Under the pieces are notes generated by a model that was not told the origin of the DNA, searched no databases, and was given only the letters and a program-made list of their open reading frames with translations. Shown here one piece after another: positions 9,775 to 17,962 of a stretch of DNA of 64,000 nt. Each line of letters opens with the position of its first letter. Position 1 is the first letter of the stretch. The translations under genes and the position numbers were made by a program. Origin of the DNA: Heyndrickxia acidicola (GTDB lineage: Bacteria > Bacillota > Bacilli > Bacillales > Bacillaceae_C). The DNA is taken from the NCBI RefSeq assembly GCF_001636425.1, contig NZ_LWJG01000004.1:124001-188000 (forward strand), given 5' to 3'.

Positions 9775-9899
9775 TTTGAATACCTCATAACGTTTTGTTA
9801 TTCCCACCTAACATAGTGGAAGTACAAGTTTTACTATACAAATGATAACCTATGGTTGTACCAAAAAACAATCACTGCAACTTAGGACCTAGTTTTTTA

Positions 9900-10217
9900 T
9901 TGTTTGAAGCAAATAAAATAATAGCAGCAGTTTGCCACGGATCAGTTGGACTTATTGGTGTGAAATTATCAGACGGTACACCACTCGTTGCCGGTAAAAC
10001 AATCACTACTTTTACTGACGATGAAGAGCGTGAAACAACCTTAGACCGTTTCATGCCATTCCTATTAGAAACACGTTTACGTGAGCTAGGTGCAAACGTG
10101 ATTGTAAAAGAAAACTGGGCAAACCATGTACAAGTAGACGGAAACTTAATTACAGGACAAAATCCTCAATCAACGGTTAGTGTTGCAAACGAAGTCGTTG
10201 GAAAATTACAGAACTAA
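9900..10217 (+). pseudogene. DJ-1/PfpI-family protein, C-terminal half only (duplicate)
   Basis: From 9900 on, the sequence is nearly identical to the C-terminal half of the DJ-1 gene at 11776-12439, including the nucleophile elbow AAVCHG. The N-terminal half with the PGGHG motif is absent; an ATG at 9852 opens the frame but its first 17 codons are unrelated. The noncoding tail and hairpin after the stop are duplicated too. A 5'-deleted copy; any product would lack half the fold. Confidence 0.8.
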
Positions 10218-10229
10218 ATTATGGAATGT

Positions 10230-10262
10230 CTACAAGTAGTCTATCTACCTGTAGGTTTTCTC
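10230..10262 (+). terminator. Terminator, duplicated copy
   Basis: CTACAAGTAG and CTACCTGTAG arms (one mismatch) around TCTAT with a T-rich tail; paralogous to the hairpin at 12450-12487. Confidence 0.65.
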
Positions 10263-10321
10263 TTTCAAAATGCCGCCCAACTGATATAAACATTATATAA
10301 AAGTTGATTGGAGTGAATCGT

Positions 10322-11779
10322 TTGTTTATTGAAAAGAATGTTCTCAACGGATATTGGTTTAATACAGAAGAAACAATGACGGTTCGAAATCCGGCCACGA
10401 AAGAAATACTTGGAACTGTTCCAAAGTCAGGTAAAGAAGAGGCATTAAAGGCAGTAGATGCAGCGGATGACGCATTTACTAGTTGGTCCACAACCACCGC
10501 TTATGAACGCAGTCACTTGTTACGCAAGTGGCACGATCTGATAGAAGAAAATAAAGAAATTCTGGCAAGGACAATGACGCTTGAGCAAGGGAAACCTTTA
10601 GAAGAAGCTTTGGGTGAAATTCATTATGCGAATCAGTATGTAGCTTGGTATGCAGAAGAAGCAAAGAGAGTATATGGTGAACTCATTCCAGAATCATCCA
10701 GCGAAAAGCGGTTATTTGTACAAAAAGTTCCAGTTGGGGTCGTCGCAGCAATTACTCCTTGGAATTTTCCTGCAGCGATGATTACAAGGAAATTAGCACC
10801 AGCATTAGCAGCCGGATGCACAGTGCTTCTAAAGCCTTCTGAAGAAACTCCGTTTACCGCGCTTAAATTAGGGGAACTTGCAGAACGAGCAGGTATTCCT
10901 AAAGGAGTCATAAACATCTTAACGGGTGACGCAAAAGAAATCGTTGGCGTTTGGCAAAAGGATTCTCGGGTACGTAAAATTACCTTTACGGGATCAACTC
11001 CTGTAGGAAAGATCTTAATGAAGCAAGCAGCAGATACGATGAAGAAGCTGTCGTTAGAGCTAGGCGGACAAGCACCATTTATTGTGACAAACAACGCAGA
11101 TATTGATGCAGCGGTGAAAGGAGCGATCCAATCTAAATTCCGCAATGGCGGACAAGCCTGTGTAGCAGCCAATCGCTTTCTTGTACAAGAGGATATTGAA
11201 GAGGAATTTCTCATTAAGTTTGCTGAAAAAACAGCACGTCTTACGTATGGAAACGGCTTAAAAGAAGGGGTTATGATTGGTCCGCTAATCAACGAGAAAG
11301 CAGTAGTCAAAGTATCAGAGCACGTGCAGGATGCGATTCAAAAAGGAGCAACCATCGTAACGGGTGGCCAACGTGTTTTACAAGAGGATGGATATTTTTT
11401 TCAGCCTACTGTAATAAGAAACGCTTCTGATGACATGCTGTGTATGATAGAAGAAACATTTGGACCAGTTGCACCCATATCAACCTTCAAAACAATAGAA
11501 GAAGCAATTAAACGTGCAAACAAGTCACCATACGGACTTGCAGCTTATGTCTTTACTCAAGAAATTAGCGAAGCACTTGCTATTGTAGAAAAACTAGATT
11601 ATGGGGTCATTGGATTAAATGATGGATTGCCTTCTGCTGCACAAGCGCCTTTTGGTGGATTTAAGGAAAGTGGTTTAGGTCGAGAAGGTGGAAAAGAAGG
11701 AATTAGCGATTACCTAGGAATAAAATATATTTCGATGAGTTCTAATCATAAAACAAACATTGGAGGAATGGAAAAATGA
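10322..11779 (+). CDS. Aldehyde dehydrogenase, succinate-semialdehyde dehydrogenase (GabD)-like
   Basis: NAD(P)-dependent oxidation of an aldehyde to the acid. ALDH motifs occur in order: TPWNFPAAMITRKLAPALAA, KPSEETPFTA, FTGSTPVGK, the general base Glu in LELGGQAP and the nucleophile Cys in NGGQACVAANR, ending PFGGFKESGLGREGG. The pattern is closest to GabD. Length about 486 is normal. The start is the TTG at 10322, 8 nt after GGAG; GTG at 10313 is possible. Its TGA overlaps the ATG of the next DJ-1 gene by 4 nt, implying coupling. Substrate is inferred. Confidence 0.85.
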   Translation: MFIEKNVLNGYWFNTEETMTVRNPATKEILGTVPKSGKEEALKAVDAADDAFTSWSTTTAYERSHLLRKWHDLIEENKEILARTMTLEQGKPLEEALGEIHYANQYVAWYAEEAKRVYGELIPESSSEKRLFVQKVPVGVVAAITPWNFPAAMITRKLAPALAAGCTVLLKPSEETPFTALKLGELAERAGIPKGVINILTGDAKEIVGVWQKDSRVRKITFTGSTPVGKILMKQAADTMKKLSLELGGQAPFIVTNNADIDAAVKGAIQSKFRNGGQACVAANRFLVQEDIEEEFLIKFAEKTARLTYGNGLKEGVMIGPLINEKAVVKVSEHVQDAIQKGATIVTGGQRVLQEDGYFFQPTVIRNASDDMLCMIEETFGPVAPISTFKTIEEAIKRANKSPYGLAAYVFTQEISEALAIVEKLDYGVIGLNDGLPSAAQAPFGGFKESGLGREGGKEGISDYLGIKYISMSSNHKTNIGGMEK

Positions 11780-12439
11780 CAAAACATATTTTAATGGTTG
11801 TAACAACAGCTGACAAAATGAACGAAGATCATGAAACTGGATTATGGTTATCTGAATTTGGGGAAGCATACGTAGAATTTTCAAAATTAGGCTGATATTA
11901 CAGTAGCAAGCCCTAAAGGCGGAAAAGCACCTGTAGATGATCGTAGTTTAGAAGGAGAAGTACCTCAAGAAATTCTGGATACAGCAAAGTATTTAGAAAA
12001 TACCGTTAAACTAGAAGATATTAAAGATGCTTCTCGATACGATGCAATCTTCATGCCTGGTGGCCATGGTACAATGTTTGACCTGCCAGATAACACGAAA
12101 CTTCACGAACTTACTCGTGATATGTTTGAAGCAAACAAAATAGTAGCAGCAGTTTGCCATGGACCAGCAGGACTTGTTGGTGTGAAATTATCAGACGGTA
12201 CACCACTTGTTGCCGGTAAAACAATCACTACCTTTACTGACGATGAAGAACGTGAAACAACCTTAGACCGTTTCATGCCATTCCTATTAGAAACACGTCT
12301 ACGTGAGCTAGGTGCAAACGTGATTGTAAAAGAAAACTGGGCAAATCATGTACAAGTAGACGGAAACTTAATTACAGGACAAAATCCTCAATCAACGGTT
12401 AGTGTTGCAAACGAAGTCGTTAAAAAATTACAGAGCTAA
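11776..12439 (+). pseudogene. DJ-1/PfpI-family protein (Hsp31-like), frameshifted
   Basis: The frame from 11776 reads MTKHILMVVTTADKMNEDHE and stops at TGA 11893-11895. The homologous continuation (ADITVASPKGG, YDAIFMPGGHGTM, AAVCHGPAGL) runs in another frame to 12439. Two bases appear to be missing at about 11891. The intact protein would have about 221 residues with nucleophile Cys in AVCHG, like Hsp31/YhbO-type glyoxalase or deglycase proteins. It overlaps the aldehyde dehydrogenase stop. Either a recent pseudogene or a sequencing error, since the rest is well conserved. Confidence 0.8.
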
Positions 12440-12449
12440 ACCATGCAAC

Positions 12450-12487
12450 GTCTACAAGTAGACTATCTACCTGTAGACTTTCTCTTT
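12450..12487 (+). terminator. Terminator after DJ-1 gene
   Basis: GTCTACAAGTAG and CTACCTGTAGAC arms (one mismatch) around ACTAT, then TTTCTCTTTT. Confidence 0.7.
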
Positions 12488-12543
12488 TGAAATGCCGCCC
12501 AACTTATATTAGCTTTATAAAAAATTTAATTGGAGTGAGACCA

Positions 12544-12831
12544 ATGGGAAATATCGTCATAACAGCTATATTAAGAGCAAAAACAGGAAATGAAGATCAA
12601 CTGTTAGAAGTGTTGCAACAAGTTGTGCCACCTTCACAAAACGAGATTGGCTGCATTAAGTACCAATTACACCAATCCTTGGATGAAGAGGGGGTATACA
12701 CTTTCTATGAGGTTTGGCAGGATGAAGATTCAATGAAAAAACATATAGAGTCTGACCATTACAAAGTTTACCGTCAACATTCAGAACACCTAGTAGAACA
12801 TCGAGATGTCTACCGTTTGAAGATGTTATAA
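12544..12831 (+). CDS. ABM-family (YgiN-like) monooxygenase
   Basis: A 95-residue ferredoxin-like ABM domain: IVITAILRAKTGNEDQL, EIGCIKYQLHQSLDEEG, YTFYEVWQDEDSMKKHIESD. Family members act on quinols or similar compounds without cofactors, or are uncharacterised. The start follows GGAGTGA about 8 nt upstream. DinB follows 27 bp later. The leader is copied from, or shared with, the segment before the aldehyde dehydrogenase gene. Confidence 0.8.
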   Translation: MGNIVITAILRAKTGNEDQLLEVLQQVVPPSQNEIGCIKYQLHQSLDEEGVYTFYEVWQDEDSMKKHIESDHYKVYRQHSEHLVEHRDVYRLKML

Positions 12832-12858
12832 AATTTACAATATTGGAGGACAATACCG

Positions 12859-13326
12859 ATGACAAATGAACTCACTGCAGTACAACAAATTATGAAGCGT
12901 TGGAAGATGCACCGTAATGCTTTGCTTGAACTTGTAGCAGTATTACCTGAATCAGCTGGGACTTGGCGTCCTTGGGATGAGGGGATGACAACAATTGAAC
13001 TTGTCCATCACCTTGCCTGGACACCAGATTTCTTTTTTGCAGCTATTGAGGCACGCGATATGAACATTCCTCCTGTTCCGTCAACACTAACCGAAGCTCG
13101 CAAGCTTCTTGAGCAACTGACTGAGGGACATGAACAAAAACTAGCATCTTATACGGAATCAGACTTACAGAAGGAAGCAACCATCGAACTTTTTAACGTT
13201 ACTGAACCAGTAGTGGAAGTTCTTCATCGACTAATTGGGCATGAGGCACATCATAAAGGCCAGCTTACTTTATATGCCCGCATGGTTGGTGTAACCCCAC
13301 CATTTTATGTAGATTTAAGTGTATAA
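12859..13326 (+). CDS. DinB-family protein
   Basis: A 155-residue four-helix protein of the DinB/YfiT superfamily, with likely metal ligands in LVHHLAWTPD and in GHEAHHKGQL. Many relatives are thiol-dependent S-transferases or of unknown role. Start follows TTGGAGGAC. It is probably cotranscribed with the ABM gene, and is the intact paralog of the decayed copy at the window start. Confidence 0.85.
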   Translation: MTNELTAVQQIMKRWKMHRNALLELVAVLPESAGTWRPWDEGMTTIELVHHLAWTPDFFFAAIEARDMNIPPVPSTLTEARKLLEQLTEGHEQKLASYTESDLQKEATIELFNVTEPVVEVLHRLIGHEAHHKGQLTLYARMVGVTPPFYVDLSV

Positions 13327-13388
13327 ATAGGCAAAAAGATAAGCGCTAGGGTTTTGTTTTCAAGGCCCTTTCTATAAAATGACATTAG

Positions 13389-13421
13389 AAAAAGATGCGT
13401 GAATCGGCACGCATCTTTTTT
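13389..13421 (+). terminator. Terminator after DinB
   Basis: AAAAAGATGCGTG and CACGCATCTTTTT arms, perfect 13-bp stem, 6-nt loop. Confidence 0.85.
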
Positions 13422-13603
13422 CTTCATTTCTTCGTTTTTTCTCCACAGCTTTTAACCTGATCAATTTTCGGGAATTTCCACACGTTTCCTTCACAGCTAT
13501 TAAGGGTACAAACACAAGTGTAAAGCAGGACATGAATGATACTTCTTTTAAAATAGAAAACGAAGTGTTTTTAACGATTAATAGGGGAAGGGGTTTCAGC
13601 TCA

Positions 13604-15301
13604 ATGAACAAAAAATGGTGGAAAGAGTGTGTGGTGTATCAAATCTATCCGATCAGCTTTAAAGATTCCAACGGAGATGGCATTGGTGACCTTCAAGGAA
13701 TTATCTCAAAGCTGGACTACATTAAAGACCTTGGAATCGATGTAGTCTGGCTTTGTCCGATATATCAATCGCCCAATCATGATAATGGATATGATATCAG
13801 CAATTACGAAGCGATTATGCATCAATTTGGAAGTATGGAAGATTTTGATGAATTGTTGAAAAAAGCTCACGCGAGGGGAATAAAGATTGTTATGGATCTT
13901 GTGATGAATCATACTTCTGACGAGCACCCATGGTTTATTGAGTCCCGGTCCTCTGTAGATAATCCAAAACGCGATTATTATATTTGGAGAAAAGGGAAAA
14001 ATGGTCATCCGCCCAACAACTGGGAATCTTATTTCAGCGGATCCGTATGGGAATATGATAAGACCAGCGATGAATACTATATGCACCTGTATTCCAAACA
14101 CCAGCCTGATTTGAACTGGGATAATGACCAAGTTTTTAATGAAATCCATGACATGGTACGCTGGTGGCTGGATAAAGGAATTGATGGCTTCCGGTTCGAT
14201 GCCATCGCTCATATTGTAAAAGCACAGGGACTTCCCGATGCACCTGATCCCCATCATCTTCCCTATGTAAGAGCATACACGATGTTTTCCAATTTGGAAA
14301 AAGTACACACTCTTCTCCAACATTTATACGAGACAGTTTTATACAACTATGACATCATGACAGTTGGAGAGACTTCTGGTTTAGGACCAGAGCAGGCACT
14401 CAATTATATTGGGGACAAGCGCCATGAACTGAATATGGTATTCCAATTTGAACATATGCAGCTGGATTCAGCAGCAGGCGGGACAGGCAAATGGGAGCAG
14501 ACCTCCTGGAATTTGCTGGATTTAAAAAATGTGATGAGCAAATGGCAGACCGTGCTTCACGGGAAAGGATGGAATGCAAATTATTTATGTAATCATGATC
14601 AGCCGCGTTCCGTTTCCCGATTTGGAAATGACGGGAAGTATCGGAAGGAATCCGCTAAAATGCTGGCCACCTTCCTCTTAACCCTCGAGGGAACCCCATA
14701 TATTTTTCAAGGAGAAGAAATCGGGATGACGAACCCGCGTTTTCCTTCTATAGATGATTACCGAGACATTGAAACGTTAAATCATTACCGGCAATCTCGA
14801 AGAAATGGAGTTACCAATGAAAAAATCATGAATTCAATCTGGAAAAAAAGCAGGGACAATTCCCGTACGCCTATGCAATGGAATGATTCCTATCAAGCAG
14901 GATTTACTACAGGAACTCCGTGGATAAAGGTGAATCCAAATTATCCAGAGGTGAATGTCAAAAAGGCACTCCAAGATCCGGATTCTGTCCTGAACTATTA
15001 TAAAAAATTAATTACCTTACGAAAACAGCACGAGGTGTTTGTTTACGGGGAATATCAGCTATTGCATCCTCTCAATCCGGATCTTTATGTGTATACTCGC
15101 ACATTGCAAAAGGATCAATTGCTCATTGTGCTGAATTTTTTTGACCGGACACCGGTGTTCGACATGCCAAAAGAGCTAGCTGAATGTACAGCTGAACTTT
15201 TGCTTTCTAATTATGAAGTAAAAGAAATCACGCTTGATTCTGTGTCTTTACGCCCCTTTGAAGCTAGAATATATCGTTTGACCAAGACTCATGAAAAATA
15301 G
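13604..15301 (+). CDS. GH13 alpha-glucosidase (oligo-1,6-glucosidase family)
   Basis: Cytoplasmic GH13 exo-enzyme removing terminal glucose from short oligosaccharides. Motifs in order: WWKECVVYQIYPISFKDSNG, DLVMNHTSDEHPWF, nucleophile Asp in GFRFDAIAHI, acid/base Glu in TVGETSG and stabiliser Asp in NHDQPRSVSRFG. Length 565 matches MalL/TreA-type enzymes. The start follows AGGGGAAGGGG; an upstream in-frame ATG lacks a site. The residue after the nucleophile is Ala, not the Val usual in strict alpha-1,6 enzymes, so alpha-1,4 or sucrose activity is possible. No transporter is adjacent. Confidence 0.88.
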   Translation: MNKKWWKECVVYQIYPISFKDSNGDGIGDLQGIISKLDYIKDLGIDVVWLCPIYQSPNHDNGYDISNYEAIMHQFGSMEDFDELLKKAHARGIKIVMDLVMNHTSDEHPWFIESRSSVDNPKRDYYIWRKGKNGHPPNNWESYFSGSVWEYDKTSDEYYMHLYSKHQPDLNWDNDQVFNEIHDMVRWWLDKGIDGFRFDAIAHIVKAQGLPDAPDPHHLPYVRAYTMFSNLEKVHTLLQHLYETVLYNYDIMTVGETSGLGPEQALNYIGDKRHELNMVFQFEHMQLDSAAGGTGKWEQTSWNLLDLKNVMSKWQTVLHGKGWNANYLCNHDQPRSVSRFGNDGKYRKESAKMLATFLLTLEGTPYIFQGEEIGMTNPRFPSIDDYRDIETLNHYRQSRRNGVTNEKIMNSIWKKSRDNSRTPMQWNDSYQAGFTTGTPWIKVNPNYPEVNVKKALQDPDSVLNYYKKLITLRKQHEVFVYGEYQLLHPLNPDLYVYTRTLQKDQLLIVLNFFDRTPVFDMPKELAECTAELLLSNYEVKEITLDSVSLRPFEARIYRLTKTHEK

Positions 15302-15476
15302 AATGGGTAAAAACATCTAGCCAATAGACAGTTGAATCGTTGAACAAACGTACAAAGAATACGCAAGATGAGTACAAAGGACAGTTCAGTGAAAAAAGAT
15401 AGTCTGCTATACTGGAAAGCCGGTATAAAAAAAGTGGACGGAGTGTTCCCGGATTTGAGAGGGGGTGCTGCTTTTG

Positions 15477-15560
15477 GTGTCCATCACAGATGCACTAGAA
15501 TTGATGATTGCTTTTGCCTCCCTGATTGTTGCTATCATTTCGGTTATACAAAAAAAGTAA
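15477..15560 (+). CDS. Putative holin-like toxin peptide (type I toxin family)
   Basis: A 27-residue peptide: acidic start SITDALELMIAFASL, a hydrophobic helix IVAIISVI and a QKK end, the pattern of small holin-like toxins. GTG at 15477 lies about 12 nt after GAGAGGGGG; TTG 15474 and GTG 15465 are alternatives. A paralog with the same site and layout lies at 44113-44211. A 17-bp terminator stem begins inside its last codons. No convincing antisense promoter is visible here, unlike the paralog. Membrane location is inferred. Confidence 0.65.
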   Translation: MSITDALELMIAFASLIVAIISVIQKK

Positions 15561-15599
15561 CCTCCCTATCCTGAAAAAAGGAAGGGAGGTTACTTTTTT
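15551..15599. terminator. Strong bidirectional terminator
   Basis: AAAAAAGTAACCTCCCT and AGGGAGGTTACTTTTTT arms (17 bp). It serves the toxin on + and could serve tetR on -. Confidence 0.85.
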
Positions 15600-15632
15600 C
15601 TTTGTTAAAAGGAAGGATTTTCGCGTCCTCAT

Positions 15633-16295
15633 TTAGATGGTCGTAATATTGTTAACGATGTTTTCAATGACTAGATGGATCTTCTCATTGTCTGCATCCT
15701 CTAACGCTTCAGACTTCAGTACCTGAACCTTTTTCGCTTCATAATAATCAGACAAAGCTTGTCTTAAAGTCAGCCCTTCTTCAATTAAAAAAGAAGAGGT
15801 CAGCATTTTTCTAATCGAAACTTCATCCTGCATAATAAGGATGGCTGGATTTAATGTATTAAAAATCCCTTTGTCCATCCCTTTTTGATAAAACGATCGA
15901 ATAGTAGCCATCCTGTTGGTTTCAAATTTCATCTTTTTTTCATATAGCAACGTACAGCTTGTCTGTAAATCATGTAAGAAGATATCTGATGCGTAAATAG
16001 CTGAAAATACGGCCTGCTCGAATACCTTTTGTAAGCGGTATGGATAGGATAAGCTTTCATCGGAAATAGTTTTATCTGCTTTGTGAATATAGGAAATGCA
16101 ATAGTTCGTCACTTCCATCATCACGTCTTCCTTTGAAGAAAAATAATTATACAGAGTTGCCCTGCTAATATTCATCAATTGAGCGATATCTTGAATGGTA
16201 AGGGACATAAACCCTTGAGTACGTATCGTATTTAATATTTTTTGTATATAGGTTTGTCTCATTGTTATTCGTTCTTCAGGCGAAATCTTGCGCAA
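15633..16295 (-). CDS. TetR-family transcriptional regulator
   Basis: The N-terminal TetR helix-turn-helix (about residues 12-60: IQKILNTIRTQGFMSLTIQD, IAQLMNISRATLYNYFSSKE) precedes an effector domain of about 150 residues. The start is a TTG at 16295, with AAAGGA about 9 nt upstream; ATG 16262 is an alternative. It is divergent from the nitroreductase/ABM pair, the likely target. The inducer is not evident. Confidence 0.85.
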   Translation of the reverse strand: MRKISPEERITMRQTYIQKILNTIRTQGFMSLTIQDIAQLMNISRATLYNYFSSKEDVMMEVTNYCISYIHKADKTISDESLSYPYRLQKVFEQAVFSAIYASDIFLHDLQTSCTLLYEKKMKFETNRMATIRSFYQKGMDKGIFNTLNPAILIMQDEVSIRKMLTSSFLIEEGLTLRQALSDYYEAKKVQVLKSEALEDADNEKIHLVIENIVNNITTI

Positions 16296-16398
16296 AGTAT
16301 CACGTCCTTTATGCAGAAATTATACCACAACTGGATATCGATCTATTTATCAACAAGAGTTAGGAGTTTACAAATGCAAAAAAAAGGAGTAAGCTATT

Positions 16399-16447
16399 AA
16401 ACATCTTACACTTTAGACTGTTTTTTATGCATTTGTCTAAAATGTTT
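16399..16447. promoter_or_regulatory. Interrupted inverted repeat between tetR and nitroreductase
   Basis: AAACAT...TTTAGAC (16399-16418) mirrors GTCTAAA-ATGTTT (16435-16447). It may be an operator for the divergent pair or a hairpin; the 16-bp spacing is long for one TetR site. Confidence 0.3.
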
Positions 16448-16591
16448 AAGGTCTTTAGAATAATATTGTTTGCATCACAGCAATTTACACACTATTTGCT
16501 GTAAGCAGGTCACTTTCATTTACACAGGTACTAGCTGCTATTAAAATAAGAAATTCTGCAGGTGCAGAAAAAATAAAAGGAGAATGACATC

Positions 16592-17227
16592 ATGATTGCA
16601 CAAAAAATAAATGATTTTCAAAAAATCGTGACAGGCCGCCGTTCTATTAAGAATTACGATCCTTCCGTAAAAATAAGCAAAGAGGAAATGGCAGAGATTT
16701 TGACTTTGGCAACGACTGCACCATCTTCTGTGAATATGCAGCCTTGGCGCTTCCTCGTGATCGATAGTCCGGAAGGCAAAGCGACTCTTGCACCACTTGC
16801 TAAATTCAACCAAAATCAAGTTGACACATCTGCTGCAGTGATTGCTGTATTCGGTGATATGAATAACTTCGAGAATGCTGAAGAAATCTATGGAAGTGCT
16901 GTTGAAAAAGGCTTTATGCCTTTAGAAGTCAAAGAAGGAATTTTGAACGCATTTACTGCGTACTACGAAAACATTTCAAAAGAAGACATGAGAGACGTAG
17001 TCATGATTGATGGAGGATTAGTATCCATGCAAATTATGCTTGCTGCCCGTGCTTTCGGATATGATACCAACCCTATCGGCGGATACGAAAAGGATCAAAT
17101 TGCAGAAGCGTTTGGTCTCGACAAAGAACGCTATGTACCTGTCATGCTGATTTCGATCGGAAAAGCAGCTGACAGCGGACACCCATCTGTTCGACTCCCA
17201 ATTGATAAAGTTGCACAGTGGAAGTAA
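16592..17227 (+). CDS. Nitroreductase-family FMN oxidoreductase
   Basis: FMN-dependent, NAD(P)H-using reductase of nitro or quinone compounds. Motifs: FQKIVTGRRSIKNYDPS (phosphate-binding RRSIR-like), LATTAPSSVNMQPWRFLVID, and the C-terminal NPIGGYEKDQIAEAFGL and VMLISIGKAA. Length 211 resembles B. subtilis YdgI/YodC. Start follows AAAGGAG. It is followed by an ABM gene 35 bp downstream and faces a TetR gene, a typical electrophile or quinone detoxification arrangement. Substrate unknown. Confidence 0.88.
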   Translation: MIAQKINDFQKIVTGRRSIKNYDPSVKISKEEMAEILTLATTAPSSVNMQPWRFLVIDSPEGKATLAPLAKFNQNQVDTSAAVIAVFGDMNNFENAEEIYGSAVEKGFMPLEVKEGILNAFTAYYENISKEDMRDVVMIDGGLVSMQIMLAARAFGYDTNPIGGYEKDQIAEAFGLDKERYVPVMLISIGKAADSGHPSVRLPIDKVAQWK

Positions 17228-17262
17228 GATAATAAAAAAGGAATAAGAAAGGATGACCTTTA

Positions 17263-17559
17263 ATGATCATTATTCATGCAGGACTTACTGTTAATCCCGA
17301 GAAACAAGAGGCATTTTTAAAAGAGCTTCAACCACTGATTGAAGCATCACGAAAAGAAAGCGGAAATATCTCGTATGATCTGAAAAAAGACACAGAAAAA
17401 GAAAATGTCTTCACAATGGTCGAGGTATGGCAGGATGCAGCAGCAGTAGCAAGTCATAATGCAAGCGAGCACTTTACATCCTTTGTGGCAAAAGCAAAAG
17501 AATTTCTTGCGGCTCCTCTTGATGTAAAAGCATATGAGGGACAACCTTTAAAACATTAA
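17263..17559 (+). CDS. ABM-family monooxygenase
   Basis: A 98-residue ABM domain: MIIIHAGLTVNPEKQEAFL, SGNISYDLKKDTEKENVF, MVEVWQDAAAVASHNAS. Probably handles quinol-like products together with the nitroreductase. Start follows AAAGGATGACC. A terminator follows. Paralog of the gene at 12544. Confidence 0.82.
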   Translation: MIIIHAGLTVNPEKQEAFLKELQPLIEASRKESGNISYDLKKDTEKENVFTMVEVWQDAAAVASHNASEHFTSFVAKAKEFLAAPLDVKAYEGQPLKH

Positions 17560-17580
17560 GGAACAATATAGTAGATATGA

Positions 17581-17618
17581 TGGTGCAACCTTTTCATAAG
17601 AAGAGTGCACCATTTTTT
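17581..17618 (+). terminator. Terminator after nitroreductase-ABM operon
   Basis: TGGTGCA and TGCACCA arms followed by TTTTTT. Confidence 0.75.
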
Positions 17619-17863
17619 GTATGTTTGTGTTAGCGGAATCTTTTTGTATCCACTTTAAAATCCTATACTGAACATTATTTTTTAATCATTTTGTATGTGT
17701 CAAATAGTAACAAAGTTTACGAAAGGAGTCTTTTTAAAAATGTATTAATCTCTTGTTTCCTGATTGTTCTTGACTTTTGTTTTCTCTCCATGTAAGATTT
17801 TTTTAAATTCGACAAATTGTATACAGTCAAAAAATAATGGGTTTAGAAAGGGGAATAGTACCA

Positions 17864-17925
17864 AACGTTTACATTATATTTTCTTACTAGTTGAGACATA
17901 GATTTTAGAAGAAAATGTAAGCGTT
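17864..17925 (+). promoter_or_regulatory. Paired cre-like inverted elements before permease gene
   Basis: AACGTTTACATT (17864-17875) and AATGTAAGCGTT (17914-17925) are inverted copies with one mismatch. TGTAAGCGTTTTAT matches 12 of 14 positions of the cre consensus, so CcpA control of the permease is plausible. The rest of 17619-17962 is AT-rich without genes. Confidence 0.4.
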
Positions 17926-17962
17926 TTATTATGTGATTTATCAACGGAGAGGACTGAAGGGG

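Noticed and set aside
10633-11310. 225-codon minus ORF inside the aldehyde dehydrogenase gene
   Set aside because: Shadow of a strongly conserved gene; no RBS and no protein-like motifs.
13706-14323. 205-codon minus ORF inside the alpha-glucosidase gene
   Set aside because: Antisense shadow; the + frame has full GH13 motifs.
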